From an uncultured Roseobacter sp. (GTDB taxonomy: Bacteria > Pseudomonadota > Alphaproteobacteria > Rhodobacterales > Rhodobacteraceae), in assembly GCF_947499265.1 (NCBI RefSeq), contig NZ_CANMNK010000002.1, forward strand, positions 558,001 through 622,000: 64,000 nucleotides of DNA, read 5' to 3'. The position numbers and the translations under genes are program-made. Shown here one piece after another: positions 31,344 to 39,754 of the stretch. Below the pieces are notes generated by a model, which had not been told where the DNA came from, ran no database searches, and saw only the letters and a list, made by a program, of their open reading frames with translations. The stretch's first letter is position 1; each line of letters starts with the position of its first letter.

Positions 31344-32194
31344 CGCAGACCAACCATGCGCCGGATATCTGCCGGCGTCTTGCCATCGGCGCGGTATTTG
31401 GCAATCGCGCGCGCATCGTCGCGTTTGGCAAGACGTTTGCCCTGAGTGTCTCGGATCAAGCGGTGGTGATGGTAGATCGGCGTTTCCAGATCCAGAAGCC
31501 GTTGGAGCACCACGTGAATTTGCGTGGCCTCAAAGAGATCCGCGCCGCGGGTGACATGGGTGATGCCTTGTGCTGCGTCATCCACAACCACTGACAGGTG
31601 ATAGGAGGTGCCCATGTCGCGGCGCGCCAGCACGACATCGCCAACGTTTCGGATAAGAGTATCGCGCGGCACCGTGATCTCTCCGGTTTGGCCATCAGGG
31701 CCCGCGCCGGTTTCGGTGAAGCGGATACTGTCGACGTCCAGCGCCTTGTTCAGATCCAGGCGCAGGGCCGTGTCGGTCGGGCGTGCTCCGGGGCGTGGCG
31801 CGTGCCGACAGGTGCCGGGATAGATCAGCCCATCCGGGCCGTATTTCGCTGCGCCACCTTCCTGTGGGGCGGAAGCCGCTTCTTGAATGTCACGCCGATT
31901 GCAGGTGCAGGGATAAAGCAGCCCATGATCCCACAGATCGTCCAGCGCCTGTGCGTAGAGGCCCATATGATCGGATTGGCGCCAGACCGGCGTTTCCCAC
32001 TGCAGCCCGAGCCAGGCCAGATCCTCATAAATCTGGGTTTCCCACTGCGCGCGCGATCTGCCCTGGTCGATGTCTTCAATGCGCAGCAAAAACCGCCCCT
32101 CGGCGGCCATGTCGGCGGCCACCATCGCCGCATAGGCATGACCCAAATGCAATGGTCCCGTCGGCGAGGGGGCAAACCGGGTGGTGCGCGTCAC
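31340..32194 (-). CDS. gluQ: Glutamyl-Q tRNA(Asp) synthetase
   Basis: 284 aa from a GTG at 32194 that overlaps the upstream methyltransferase stop by 4 bases (GTGA). It resembles the catalytic domain of GluRS without the anticodon domain: RFAPSPTGPLHLGHAYA (HIGH-type), LRIEDID, zinc ligands in LYPCTCNRRDI and YPGTCRHA, and the KMSKS-like KRLAKRDDA. It glutamylates queuosine at position 34 of tRNA-Asp. This implies that the cell makes queuosine. Confidence 0.95.
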   Translation of the reverse strand: MTRTTRFAPSPTGPLHLGHAYAAMVAADMAAEGRFLLRIEDIDQGRSRAQWETQIYEDLAWLGLQWETPVWRQSDHMGLYAQALDDLWDHGLLYPCTCNRRDIQEAASAPQEGGAAKYGPDGLIYPGTCRHAPRPGARPTDTALRLDLNKALDVDSIRFTETGAGPDGQTGEITVPRDTLIRNVGDVVLARRDMGTSYHLSVVVDDAAQGITHVTRGADLFEATQIHVVLQRLLDLETPIYHHHRLIRDTQGKRLAKRDDARAIAKYRADGKTPADIRRMVGLR

Positions 32195-32805
32195 GCTTTT
32201 TCGAGCACGTAGACGTTGGACTTCAGGTTGATGCCCGGCAGATGCGGCCCGTACTCGCGAAACAGCAGACAGGCGGCGCCACAGTCGGTCCATTCGTTGA
32301 GACGGGCCTCATTGGCGCGATCCTGAAGCGCATGATCGTTGAGCGAAAACACCAGTTTGCCACCGCGTCCCAACGCGTTCATCAGCGTGTCGAGCAGCGA
32401 GATAGGCGCGGCACCCGCCCCGATCACACCAATGGCCGCAATCGCGGGGTACGTCCCTTGTGCGAAAGGCAACGGGGCATCGGCTTCGATCTGATGAAGC
32501 TCCCGGTAGAGCCGCTTGGCCTTGGCCTGTGCCAGCATCTCCTGGGAAAGATCGAACCCGTCGATCTCCGCAAATCCGGCCAGTTTCAGTGCCAGCCCGG
32601 ATAGCCCGGTGCCACAGCCGAAATCAAGGATCGGCTCGGTCTGATCATCGGTGAATTTTGCCAACGCCTCGGCGCAGCGCCCGGGCGTGGCATAGCCGTT
32701 TTTGCCGACCTCGGCCTCGTAGCTGTCTGACCAGTCGTCATACAATGCACGTGTTTGTGCCGCGTCGCGGGCTGCGTAAGCCTTGTCTAAAAATCCTTGT
32801 CCCAT
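32191..32805 (-). CDS. SAM-dependent methyltransferase, class I
   Basis: 204 aa from the ATG at 32805 (MGQGFLDKAY); longer frames upstream run into trmFO. SAM-binding motif I is ILDFGCGTGLSGLALKLAGF; acidic motif II is in IDGFDLSQEMLAQA; the strand LIKG-type motif is GGKLVFSLND. The N-terminal region (ARDAAQTRALYDDWSDSYEAEV) resembles small-molecule methyltransferases of the UbiE/TPR-associated class. Substrate unknown. It is coupled to gluQ by overlap and follows trmFO after 22 bases, so trmFO, this gene and gluQ may form an operon. Confidence 0.82.
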   Translation of the reverse strand: MGQGFLDKAYAARDAAQTRALYDDWSDSYEAEVGKNGYATPGRCAEALAKFTDDQTEPILDFGCGTGLSGLALKLAGFAEIDGFDLSQEMLAQAKAKRLYRELHQIEADAPLPFAQGTYPAIAAIGVIGAGAAPISLLDTLMNALGRGGKLVFSLNDHALQDRANEARLNEWTDCGAACLLFREYGPHLPGINLKSNVYVLEKA

Positions 32806-32827
32806 CCGCCTAGGATAACCGCCCGGA

Positions 32828-34183
32828 TCAGGCGGCGTCCAGTGCCTCGGGGTTAAGCCACTGCTGCCACGCCAGTTTCGCGCGATCCGTGTAGGCTTTG
32901 TACCGGTCTTTGCGCCCGCGCCGACCACCCTTGAAACCCTCAACCGGGGGGAAGAGACCGAAGTTCACGTTCATCGGCTGGAAGGTCTTGGCCTCGGCGC
33001 CGCCCGAGATATGGGTGATCAGCGCGCCGGTTGCGGTGCTGGGGGGCGGCGTGTCAACGGGCCGACCCAGGATCTGACCCGCCGCCAATCGCCCGGCCAG
33101 AAGACCCATCGCGGCGGATTCGACGTAGCCTTCGACGCCCGTGATCTGCCCGGCAAAGCGGATATTCGGACGTGACCGCAGCCGCATCTGACCGTCCAGG
33201 AGCGTCGGGGAATTCAGGAAGGTGTTGCGGTGAATGCCGCCCAAGCGCGCAAAACTGGCGTTCTCCAGCCCCGGAATGCGTTTGAAAACCTCCGTCTGCG
33301 CGCCGTATTTCATCTTAGTCTGAAAGCCCACGATATTGTAAAGCGTGCCCAGCTTGTTATCCCGGCGTAGCTGCACGACGGCATGGGGCTTTACGTCTGG
33401 CGCATGCGGGTTGGTCAGGCCGACGGGTTTCATCGGCCCAAATCGCAGGGTTTCGCGCCCCCGCTCGGCCATCACTTCGATGGGCAGGCATCCGTCGAAA
33501 TAACCCGCCGTTTCGCCCTCGTGGAACTCGGTCTTTTCTGCCGCCATCAGCGCGTCGATGAAGCCCTCGTATTGATCGCGGTCCATGTGGCAGTTGAGGT
33601 AGGCGGTGCGCTCCTCCTCCGTCTCGCCCTTGTCATAGCGCGATTGCATCCAGGCCTTGGACATGTCGATGCTGTCGAAATAGACGATGGGGGCAATCGC
33701 ATCGAAAAACGCCAGCGCGTCCGTGCCGGTTTCGGCAGCAATGGCCGCGCCCAGGGCGGATGACGTCAGCGGGCCGGTCGCGATGATCCATTGACCATCG
33801 GTCGGCAGCTCAGTGATCTCACCATATTCGATGCGGATGTTTGGATGCGCCATCAGCGCGTCTGTCACCGATTGTGCAAAGGGATCGCGGTCGACGGCCA
33901 GTGCACCGCCCGCGGGCAAGCGGTGTTTGTCCGCCGTCTGCATGATCAAGCCGTTGGCCTGACGCATCTCCCAATGCAGCAGCCCGACTGCGTTTTGCTC
34001 GTCATCATCGGAGCGGAAGGAATTGGAACAGACCATCTCCCCCAAGAGCCCGGTCTGATGCGCGAAGGTGCCCACCTTGGGGCGCATTTCATGGATCACC
34101 ACCGGCACACCCAGATGTGCCGCCTGCCATGCTGCTTCGGATCCGGCCATGCCGCCGCCAATGATATGAAGTTCTGTCGCCAT
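32828..34183 (-). CDS. trmFO: Folate-dependent tRNA (m5U54) methyltransferase
   Basis: 451 aa from the ATG at 34183 ([18 protein letters not shown], the FAD dinucleotide fold); the ATG at 34192 is nearly as good, and further upstream open frame looks non-coding. Family blocks: [23 protein letters not shown] with the catalytic Cys in [31 protein letters not shown]-like [12 protein letters not shown], and [19 protein letters not shown]. It methylates U54 of tRNA with methylene-THF and FADH2. The leader upstream holds a nested hairpin element (34259-34337). Confidence 0.95.
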   Translation of the reverse strand: MATELHIIGGGMAGSEAAWQAAHLGVPVVIHEMRPKVGTFAHQTGLLGEMVCSNSFRSDDDEQNAVGLLHWEMRQANGLIMQTADKHRLPAGGALAVDRDPFAQSVTDALMAHPNIRIEYGEITELPTDGQWIIATGPLTSSALGAAIAAETGTDALAFFDAIAPIVYFDSIDMSKAWMQSRYDKGETEEERTAYLNCHMDRDQYEGFIDALMAAEKTEFHEGETAGYFDGCLPIEVMAERGRETLRFGPMKPVGLTNPHAPDVKPHAVVQLRRDNKLGTLYNIVGFQTKMKYGAQTEVFKRIPGLENASFARLGGIHRNTFLNSPTLLDGQMRLRSRPNIRFAGQITGVEGYVESAAMGLLAGRLAAGQILGRPVDTPPPSTATGALITHISGGAEAKTFQPMNVNFGLFPPVEGFKGGRRGRKDRYKAYTDRAKLAWQQWLNPEALDAA

Positions 34184-34528
34184 GGGCGTCATGTAAGGCA
34201 GCGACCGGGCGCGCGCAACATGAGAGGTGATGCTTTCGCTGTCAGGGGGGAGGGGGCATTTTGGGGTCGCCGCTGCGGGAATGTCGAACCAGCGAGAGAC
34301 TGGTTTGGAGGGACCTTCCGCCCACGGCGACCCAAAAGCGTCATGGCGCTTAAGGCCTTGCCGCAGTCTTGCCACGTTCCTGCCCGAATTGAAATACCGC
34401 AGGTAGAAACTCTCCGGACCGGATTTGGAAACAATCATCGGACGTTACGGAAAATGTTCGCAAACCATATGCTGGCTTGCCCTTGTGGGCGTTTCGAACA
34501 ACTCTGCACCGTCAAAGGGGGCTGAACG
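34184..34528. other. Gap between trmFO and thioesterase with a nested-hairpin element
   Basis: The 345-base gap has no credible gene, although a minus-strand frame stays open through it. Its main content is TTTTGGGGTCGCCG at 34259-34272 pairing with CGGCGACCCAAAA at 34325-34337. Inside are AACCAG-CGAGAGA-CTGGTT (34287-34305) and a GCGGGAA/TTCCGC pair. The fold has the look of a structured RNA or a palindromic intergenic repeat. Confidence 0.45.
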
Positions 34529-34957
34529 ATGGACGTAAAAATGACCGCCGCGGAAATGAGCGCGTTTCTCGATCAGGTCTTCGAGCAGGTGAAGGGCGAG
34601 TTCACTATTGAAGAGGTCAAACCAAATCGGGTGAGGGTGCGGCTGAATGTTCAGCACAGGCACTTGCGCCCTGGTGGTACAGTGTCGGGGCCTGCGATGT
34701 TCGCGCTTGCCGATGTATCCGCTTATATCGTCACCATGGCGATGATCGGCCCGCAGGCTCTGGCGGTGACCACCAATTGCTCTATCGATTTCATGCGGAA
34801 ACCGGCGGCAGGTGTCGATCTGATTGCAGAGGTGCAGCTGTTGAAGCTGGGCAAGCAATTGTCCGTCAGTGATGTGCTGATCTATTCGGAAGGCATGGCG
34901 CAACCCGTCGCGCGCGCGAGCCTGACCTATGCGATCCCGCCCAAACGCCAACCGTAA
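34529..34957 (+). CDS. PaaI-type hotdog thioesterase
   Basis: 142 aa, hotdog fold. Conserved features are RHLRPGGTVSGPAMFALADVSAY, which resembles the HLRPGGTISGP-type active-site segment, and TTNCSIDFMRKP. Such enzymes hydrolyse acyl-CoA or aryl-CoA thioesters; the substrate is not readable. GGGG lies 7 bases before the ATG. It sits between the divergent trmFO and the convergent Nudix gene and appears monocistronic. Confidence 0.85.
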   Translation: MDVKMTAAEMSAFLDQVFEQVKGEFTIEEVKPNRVRVRLNVQHRHLRPGGTVSGPAMFALADVSAYIVTMAMIGPQALAVTTNCSIDFMRKPAAGVDLIAEVQLLKLGKQLSVSDVLIYSEGMAQPVARASLTYAIPPKRQP

Positions 34958-35002
34958 GGGCAATCTCTGCTGTGAGCCCCGATTGACCGTCGTGGCGCGG
35001 AT

Positions 35003-35467
35003 CTAAACGCTCTCAATCAGCAGATGCTTGCTCGGGGGTCTCTTGATAAATTCGTCTTCGATCCAGCTCAGAACGCGTCGCTGCCCGCCAAAGGCGACCA
35101 TCTCACGGGCCTCTTCGAAGCTCACCCATCGGTATTCGCTGTGCTCATGGTTTAGTGAAACCGTGGCGGCGCTGTCGATGAAGGCAACAAAGACCGGCGC
35201 AATCGTAATCGCATCACGGTCTGCTTCATAGAACTGCTCGCAGGTGTCCGCCGAATATAGTGCTTCAGGCTGCAACCCCGTCTCTTCATCAAGTTCGCGC
35301 AAGGCCGTTTGCCAGGCTGTTTCGCCTTCCTCGATGCTGCCTGCCACCTGACACCATGCGCCAATCAGCGTCTGTGTTCTCTTCAGCAGGAGAACTTCGT
35401 GCCGCGTTTGGGTTCTTCGGATGGCGAAGAGGGATGCAATGAACGACCTGATTGGAATTTCTGCCAT
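35003..35467 (-). CDS. Nudix hydrolase
   Basis: 154 aa. The Nudix box is complete at about residues 43-65: GSIEEGETAWQTALRELDEE followed by TGL (GX5EX7REUXEEXGU). Preceding it are RTQTRHEVLLLKRTQ and IGAWCQVAG. It resembles the dihydroneopterin-triphosphate or dNTP pyrophosphatase branch (NudB-like) but substrate cannot be set from sequence. It hydrolyses a nucleoside diphosphate linked to another group, requiring Mg. Convergent with the thioesterase gene. Confidence 0.88.
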   Translation of the reverse strand: MAEIPIRSFIASLFAIRRTQTRHEVLLLKRTQTLIGAWCQVAGSIEEGETAWQTALRELDEETGLQPEALYSADTCEQFYEADRDAITIAPVFVAFIDSAATVSLNHEHSEYRWVSFEEAREMVAFGGQRRVLSWIEDEFIKRPPSKHLLIESV

Positions 35468-35578
35468 GATCTCCGCCTCGCGCTGTATGTTTTACCGCCC
35501 TGTTTAGGGGATCGCGGGGGCTTGGCAAAGCGCCGGTTTTCCAACGGAGCAGGCAATCGGCGCGGAAAATAGCGGTGC

Positions 35579-35609
35579 AAAAAAAAGGCCGGGACAAAGC
35601 CCGGCCTTG
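35579..35609 (-). terminator. Rho-independent terminator of the DUF1127 gene
   Basis: On the minus strand AAGGCCGGGC-TTTG-TCCCGGCCTT is followed by a run of T residues. It lies 31 bases after the DUF1127 stop. Confidence 0.9.
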
Positions 35610-35639
35610 AGGAAGAGGTCTGGGGGCGTACCGGGGAGG

Positions 35640-35873
35640 TTACGCGCGCCAGAACACCTTGACCGCCTCGTTACGAGCCTGCCTCGGTGTCAGTCCCACA
35701 TCGTCCAGCTGCCAGACAGTCAGCTGTTTCAGCGCGCGTCTGGTGCGGCGGCGTGTGGCCCATTTGGACACGCAGACAGCAAACTCTACCGCGATGATGG
35801 CCACTGTGGGCATCGTCTTGGCCTCGTTCAGATAGGCCATGGAGTCGGGTGAAGGTGTCATTGCGTGTGTCAT
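35640..35873 (-). CDS. DUF1127 small protein
   Basis: 77 aa, start firm (AGGAGATTCCC before the ATG at 35873). An N-terminal hydrophobic-amphipathic half (TVAIIAVEFAVCVSKWA) leads to the DUF1127 arginine-rich motif: RRRTRRALKQLTVWQLDDVGLTPRQA, ending FWRA (quoted in parts: RRTRRALKQL, LDDVGLT). In other alphaproteobacteria such proteins bind RNA or influence phosphate and carbon metabolism. It is divergent from the MocR regulator; three operator-like repeats lie between. It has its own terminator. Confidence 0.8.
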   Translation of the reverse strand: MTHAMTPSPDSMAYLNEAKTMPTVAIIAVEFAVCVSKWATRRRTRRALKQLTVWQLDDVGLTPRQARNEAVKVFWRA

Positions 35874-35886
35874 GGGAATCTCCTAA

Positions 35887-35977
35887 ATTGTATTGACACA
35901 ATAAGACGTTTCCGCCATGCTGTATTGATACGATAACGGGTACAAAGACGCTAGGAAAACATTGTAATGGATACAAT
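35887..35977. promoter_or_regulatory. Three operator-like repeats between DUF1127 and mocR
   Basis: ATTGTATTGACACAAT (35887-35902), CTGTATTGATACGAT (35920-35934) and ATTGTAATGGATACAAT (35961-35977) share a TGTAnTGnnACnAT pattern, with centre spacings of about 32 and 42 bases, near three and four helical turns. The third covers the mocR start codon. The middle copy supplies a TTGATA -35-like box. They are likely MocR sites. Confidence 0.6.
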
Positions 35978-37382
35978 TTGGCAACCTGAACTGATCGCCG
36001 GGCAGGGACCCAAATACCGCGCCGTTGTCGCAACGATACGTGACGGCATTGAAAAGGGTGCGTTACAGGTCGGTGACAAACTGCCGCCGGTGCGTGATCT
36101 GGCGTGGAAATTGAGCATCACACCCGGCACGGTCGCCCGCGCCTATACGATATTGACGGACGAAGGTGCGCTGCAGGCCGAAGTGGGGCGCGGGACCTTT
36201 GTGGCGCCGCCGCGGGCTGCGCGCGTCTTTGATGCGCCGATCGAGATTGACGTGATCCCGCACAGTGCCGAGGAAGACAGTGATCAATACAATGTCAGCC
36301 TGTTTTCCCCGCATCTGCCTTGTGTCGGTCAGGACAAGCTGATCCGCCATCTGATGGCCGAGGTTGCGGCGAACCCGCCCTCCGGCATCATGCATTATCC
36401 AAGCCGCGACAGCGCGCGTCCGGCGCGCCGGGCGGTGCTGCGGTGGTTGGAAGGCACACCGCTTGGGCCGCTGGGGGAGAAGGATATCGTGCTCTGTCAC
36501 GGCGGTCAGAACGGGATACTGATGATCCTGCAATCGATATTGGAGGGGCGCAAACCCACGGTTCTGATTGAAGAGCTGGCGTATCCCGGATTTCGCCGTG
36601 CCGCCGAGATGTTGCGGGCGGATGTGGTGCCTGTCCCGATGGACGCGGAGGGCATTATCCCCGACGCGCTTGAAGCGGCCGTCAGGGCGCATGACGCGCA
36701 GGTTCTGTGCACATCGCCGGAGGTGCACAACCCCACGGGCGGCTTCACACCGGTGGCCCGTCGCGAGGAGATCGCCAAAATCGCCCGACAGTACGATGTG
36801 CAGATCGTCGAGGACGATTGTTACCGGATGGGCGTGAACCGGGCGCCCTCTTACCGAATGCTGGCCCCGGAGCGGGGGTGGTATGTGTCCTCCATCGCAA
36901 AGACGGTCACGCCCGCCCTGCGCCTTGGGTTTGCGATTGCGCCCGAAGGCAAATGGTCGGTCCTGCGCCGGACAGCGGAGCACAGCTTTTTTGGACTGGC
37001 CACGCCGTTGAGCGATCTGGCGGCCTTGCTGCTAGTGCATCCGCAGATTGACGATCTGACACGCGAGACCCGACGCGCCTTCAACAAATATGTGCAAAGC
37101 GCGGTCAATATTCTCGGCGGCCACGATCTGAGCTGGCGCGAGGATGTGCCCTTCCTCTGGCTGCGTTTGCCGATGGGCTGGCGGGCAGGGGCGTTTTGTC
37201 AGGCCGCCGAAGCGGTCGGTGTTCAAATCAGATCCGCCGAGGAGTTTGTGTGTCGCGAGGCGCGCGCGCCGCATGCTGTGCGGATGGCGGTCAATGCTGG
37301 CGTGTCGATCGGAAGCTTCGAGGCAGCCATGACGCGCCTTTGCCAGCTGCTGGACAACCCGCCGGAGCAAATCAGCGTCTGA
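35967..37382 (+). CDS. MocR-type regulator (GntR HTH fused to aminotransferase-like domain)
   Basis: 471 aa. N-terminal GntR winged helix (about 12-80): KYRAVVATIRDGIEKGALQ, VGDKLPPVRDLAWKL, TPGTVARAYTILTDEG. The remainder is a fold-type I aminotransferase domain with HNPTGG (VHNPTGGF) and the PLP lysine in SSIAKTVTPALRLGF. MocR proteins bind PLP-linked ligands and act as transcription factors rather than enzymes. The start codon overlaps one of three operator-like repeats, indicating autoregulation and control of the divergent DUF1127 gene. No Shine-Dalgarno is seen, suggesting a leaderless mRNA. Confidence 0.88.
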   Translation: MDTIWQPELIAGQGPKYRAVVATIRDGIEKGALQVGDKLPPVRDLAWKLSITPGTVARAYTILTDEGALQAEVGRGTFVAPPRAARVFDAPIEIDVIPHSAEEDSDQYNVSLFSPHLPCVGQDKLIRHLMAEVAANPPSGIMHYPSRDSARPARRAVLRWLEGTPLGPLGEKDIVLCHGGQNGILMILQSILEGRKPTVLIEELAYPGFRRAAEMLRADVVPVPMDAEGIIPDALEAAVRAHDAQVLCTSPEVHNPTGGFTPVARREEIAKIARQYDVQIVEDDCYRMGVNRAPSYRMLAPERGWYVSSIAKTVTPALRLGFAIAPEGKWSVLRRTAEHSFFGLATPLSDLAALLLVHPQIDDLTRETRRAFNKYVQSAVNILGGHDLSWREDVPFLWLRLPMGWRAGAFCQAAEAVGVQIRSAEEFVCREARAPHAVRMAVNAGVSIGSFEAAMTRLCQLLDNPPEQISV

Positions 37383-37451
37383 ATTTTGGGGTAAAATAAT
37401 ACCTATTTTGTAAGTATATGTTTTACAATGATTAAATCGACATTCCCTTGC

Positions 37452-37479
37452 TTGACGTGACATTTCCCTCCTTTATAAC
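37452..37479 (+). promoter_or_regulatory. Probable promoter of rplM-rpsI
   Basis: TTGACG (37452-37457) and TATAAC (37474-37479) with a 16-base spacer, 66 bases before the rplM start. It is the best sigma-70-like match in this gap. Confidence 0.55.
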
Positions 37480-37544
37480 GCCCCAATCGAATTGAGGCCC
37501 GTGCGCTTCCGTACCGGTCTGTCACCTCAAACGGGGAACCGTCC

Positions 37545-38006
37545 ATGAAAACCTTCTCTGCAACTCCCGCAGATATCGACAAGAAATGGATCCTGATCGA
37601 CGCCGAGGGCGTTGTTCTGGGCCGTCTTGCCTCGATCATCGCGCAACGTCTGCGCGGCAAACACAAAGCTTCCTTCACACCGCACATGGATATGGGCGAC
37701 AACGTGATTGTCATCAACGCCGATAAGATCCAGCTGACCGGCAAGAAGCGCGAAGAGCACCATTACTGGCACACCGGCCATCCGGGCGGCATCAAATCCC
37801 GCACCAAGGCGCAGATCCTCGAAGGTGCGCACCCCGAGCGTGTCGTCACCCTCGCGGTCAAGCGCATGCTGCCAGGTAACCGTCTGAGCCGCCAGCAAAT
37901 GACCAACCTGCGTGTCTATGCAGGTGGCGATCACCCACATGAGGCGCAAAGCCCCGAAGTTCTGGACGTGAAATCCATGAACAGCAAAAACACCCGGAGT
38001 GCATGA
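37545..38006 (+). CDS. rplM: 50S ribosomal protein L13
   Basis: 153 aa, full length. Characteristic segments are [51 protein letters not shown], and [16 protein letters not shown]13 binds 23S rRNA early in 50S assembly. Strong promoter 66 bases upstream. Its stop is overlapped by rpsI (ATGA), and the two are cotranscribed as in nearly all bacteria. Confidence 0.98.
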   Translation: MKTFSATPADIDKKWILIDAEGVVLGRLASIIAQRLRGKHKASFTPHMDMGDNVIVINADKIQLTGKKREEHHYWHTGHPGGIKSRTKAQILEGAHPERVVTLAVKRMLPGNRLSRQQMTNLRVYAGGDHPHEAQSPEVLDVKSMNSKNTRSA

Positions 38007-38503
38007 GCATGGCTGAAGAAATCAACACACTCGAAGAGCTCGGCCAGGCCGCTGGTCTTGAGGTCGCAGCGCCCGAAGCCGAAGTTGTTGTCGCGCGCGA
38101 GCCCGTCCGTGACGATCTGGGCCGTTCCTATGCCACAGGCAAGCGCAAAGACGCTGTTGCCCGTGTCTGGATCAAGCCGGGTTCCGGTAAGGTCACCGTG
38201 AATGGCAAGCCGCAGAACGATTACTTTGCACGCCCCGTGCTGCAGATGATCCTGGCGCAGCCCTTCTCCATCTCCGGGACCGAAGGTCAGTTTGACGTGG
38301 TTGCCACCGTCAAGGGTGGCGGTCTCTCTGGTCAGGCGGGCGCGGTCAAGCACGGTATCTCCAAAGCGCTGCAGCTTTATGATCCGTCGCTGCGCGGCGC
38401 GCTCAAAGCGGCCGGTTTCCTGACCCGCGACAGCCGCGTGGTTGAGCGGAAGAAATACGGTAAAGCCAAAGCACGGAAGAGCTTCCAGTTCTCCAAGCGT
38501 TAA
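38003..38503 (+). CDS. rpsI: 30S ribosomal protein S9
   Basis: 166 aa, about 35 more than E. coli S9 because of an acidic alphaproteobacterial N-terminal extension ([20 protein letters not shown]). The core is intact: [33 protein letters not shown], and the extreme C-terminal [11 protein letters not shown], whose last Arg reaches the P-site tRNA. Start could be 38003 (overlap) or ATG at 38009. Ends just before a strong terminator. Confidence 0.97.
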   Translation: MSMAEEINTLEELGQAAGLEVAAPEAEVVVAREPVRDDLGRSYATGKRKDAVARVWIKPGSGKVTVNGKPQNDYFARPVLQMILAQPFSISGTEGQFDVVATVKGGGLSGQAGAVKHGISKALQLYDPSLRGALKAAGFLTRDSRVVERKKYGKAKARKSFQFSKR

Positions 38504-38522
38504 GCTGCCAGTACTCTTATCG

Positions 38523-38553
38523 AAAAGGCCGCCCTTCCGAGGCGGCCTTTTTG
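38523..38553 (+). terminator. Terminator of rplM-rpsI
   Basis: AAAGGCCGCC and GGCGGCCTTT pair around CTTCCGA-type loop, followed by TTTTT, 20 bases after the rpsI stop. Confidence 0.9.
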
Positions 38554-38621
38554 CGTTTTACGGGGCGGATCACCTGCAGGATCACATCGCGCACGTTGCA
38601 TTTTAGTGGCTATTTCCAGCT

Positions 38622-38665
38622 ATTTCCCGCGATTTTGACCCTTGGTGTTTCAAATTCCGGGAAAT
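38622..38665 (+). promoter_or_regulatory. Inverted repeat ahead of the Hint-domain gene
   Basis: ATTTCCCG (38622-38629) and CGGGAAAT (38658-38665) are perfect inverted copies 28 bases apart, and TATTTCC occurs twice in tandem (about 38611-38627). It lies about 25 bases before the gene start, so it may be an operator for that gene; nothing else in the gap is coding. Confidence 0.4.
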
Positions 38666-38689
38666 TCCCACTACATTGTTAATCTTTAG

Positions 38690-39742
38690 ATGGTTTATCA
38701 CGGCGTCATTATGGTTCTTAGATCTTTCGTAGCTTTCGACAATGACAGTCTCATTGTAACCTCCAGCAATAATGGCGGCATTGTCGGCAATCCGATTGTC
38801 AACAACTCCAGCACGCCGAATGGCACGGTCTTTCAATATACCGCCGGCAGCGGTACCGAGATCGAGTTGAATGACACCGGCGGCGGCTTTGGCAATTTCA
38901 ACGACGACAATGCCGCCAACCATGTGATCACGGACGGTGGCGGCATCGTCGCCGATGGGACGGGGGTGGAATCGGAATCCATCATCGAGGTGCGCGCGCT
39001 AAACAGCATGGGCAACCCGACCGGGCCCCGAATATCGATTTACGTGTTTTCGCAAAACGGCAATTTCAGCGACGTCTGGGGATATGCGACCAGCGCGCCA
39101 CTTCAGGACGGTGTGTCCTATGTAAAAGTGGACGGGACGAATTCCGGCACCTCGGGCTATGAAAACTACATCACCTGTTTTGCCGAAGGCACGCTGATCG
39201 ACACAGCGGATGGCCCGATACCGGTGCAGGACATCACCGTGGGTCAGGCCGTCTGGACACGGGAGTCAGGCGATCTGCCGGTGCGCTGGGTTTCCACCAC
39301 GGACGTTTCCGGAAAAGGTGCCTTTGCGCCTGTGCGCTTTGCACCTGGTGCCATTGGCAACGACGCGGAATTGCTGGTGTCCCAGCAGCATCGCGTCTGG
39401 GTCGAAAACGCCATGGCGGAGCTGTTGTTCGGGGAGCGTGAAGTGCTCGTTGCGGCCAAGCATCTGTGCGGCATACCCGGCGTGAACCTCAGCCCGCAAG
39501 AGCGGATCAGCTACACTCATTTCATGTTTGACAGCCATCAGATCGTGCGGGCCAATGGCGCGTTGATGGAAAGCTTTTTCTATGCCGACAGGTCGGTAGG
39601 AGCCTTGGAGAGTGCGCAGCGCGAGGAGCTCAAGAGCATTTTTCCGGCCGTGCAAAACCGGTATGAGCAATTCGGCGCCACGGTCACGATGACCCTGAAT
39701 GCCCGCGAGGCGGCAGCCTTGCGGCCCTATCTGGTCGCGTAG
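38690..39742 (+). CDS. Hint-domain protein
   Basis: 350 aa from the ATG at 38690 (ATG at 38711 equally possible; neither has a ribosome site). Residues 1-160 are a Gly/Asn/Thr-rich, acidic, beta-rich repeat-like region (GGIVADGTGVESESI, NNSSTPNGTV), of the kind carried by secreted calcium-binding proteins. The Hint (hedgehog/intein) domain starts at C163: CFAEGTLIDTADGPIPVQDI, then LLVSQQHRVWVENAMAE and FDSHQIVRANGALMESFF. It lacks the C-terminal asparagine-type splicing block; cleavage or host-domain release is possible. No signal peptide, so type I secretion is plausible. Confidence 0.85.
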   Translation: MVYHGVIMVLRSFVAFDNDSLIVTSSNNGGIVGNPIVNNSSTPNGTVFQYTAGSGTEIELNDTGGGFGNFNDDNAANHVITDGGGIVADGTGVESESIIEVRALNSMGNPTGPRISIYVFSQNGNFSDVWGYATSAPLQDGVSYVKVDGTNSGTSGYENYITCFAEGTLIDTADGPIPVQDITVGQAVWTRESGDLPVRWVSTTDVSGKGAFAPVRFAPGAIGNDAELLVSQQHRVWVENAMAELLFGEREVLVAAKHLCGIPGVNLSPQERISYTHFMFDSHQIVRANGALMESFFYADRSVGALESAQREELKSIFPAVQNRYEQFGATVTMTLNAREAAALRPYLVA

Positions 39743-39754
39743 GGCGCTGCCCAA

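Noticed and set aside
32806-32943. N-terminal extension of the methyltransferase into trmFO
   Set aside because: Would overlap trmFO coding on the same strand; the ATG at 32805 gives a normal methyltransferase N-terminus.
34259-34337. tRNA-like reading of the palindromic element (minus strand has GGTTCGA)
   Set aside because: Arms do not form a cloverleaf, there is no anticodon arm, and the closing stem is too long.
34184-34438. N-terminal extension of trmFO
   Set aside because: The frame is open but the sequence does not resemble TrmFO, overlaps the palindromic element and has no ribosome site.
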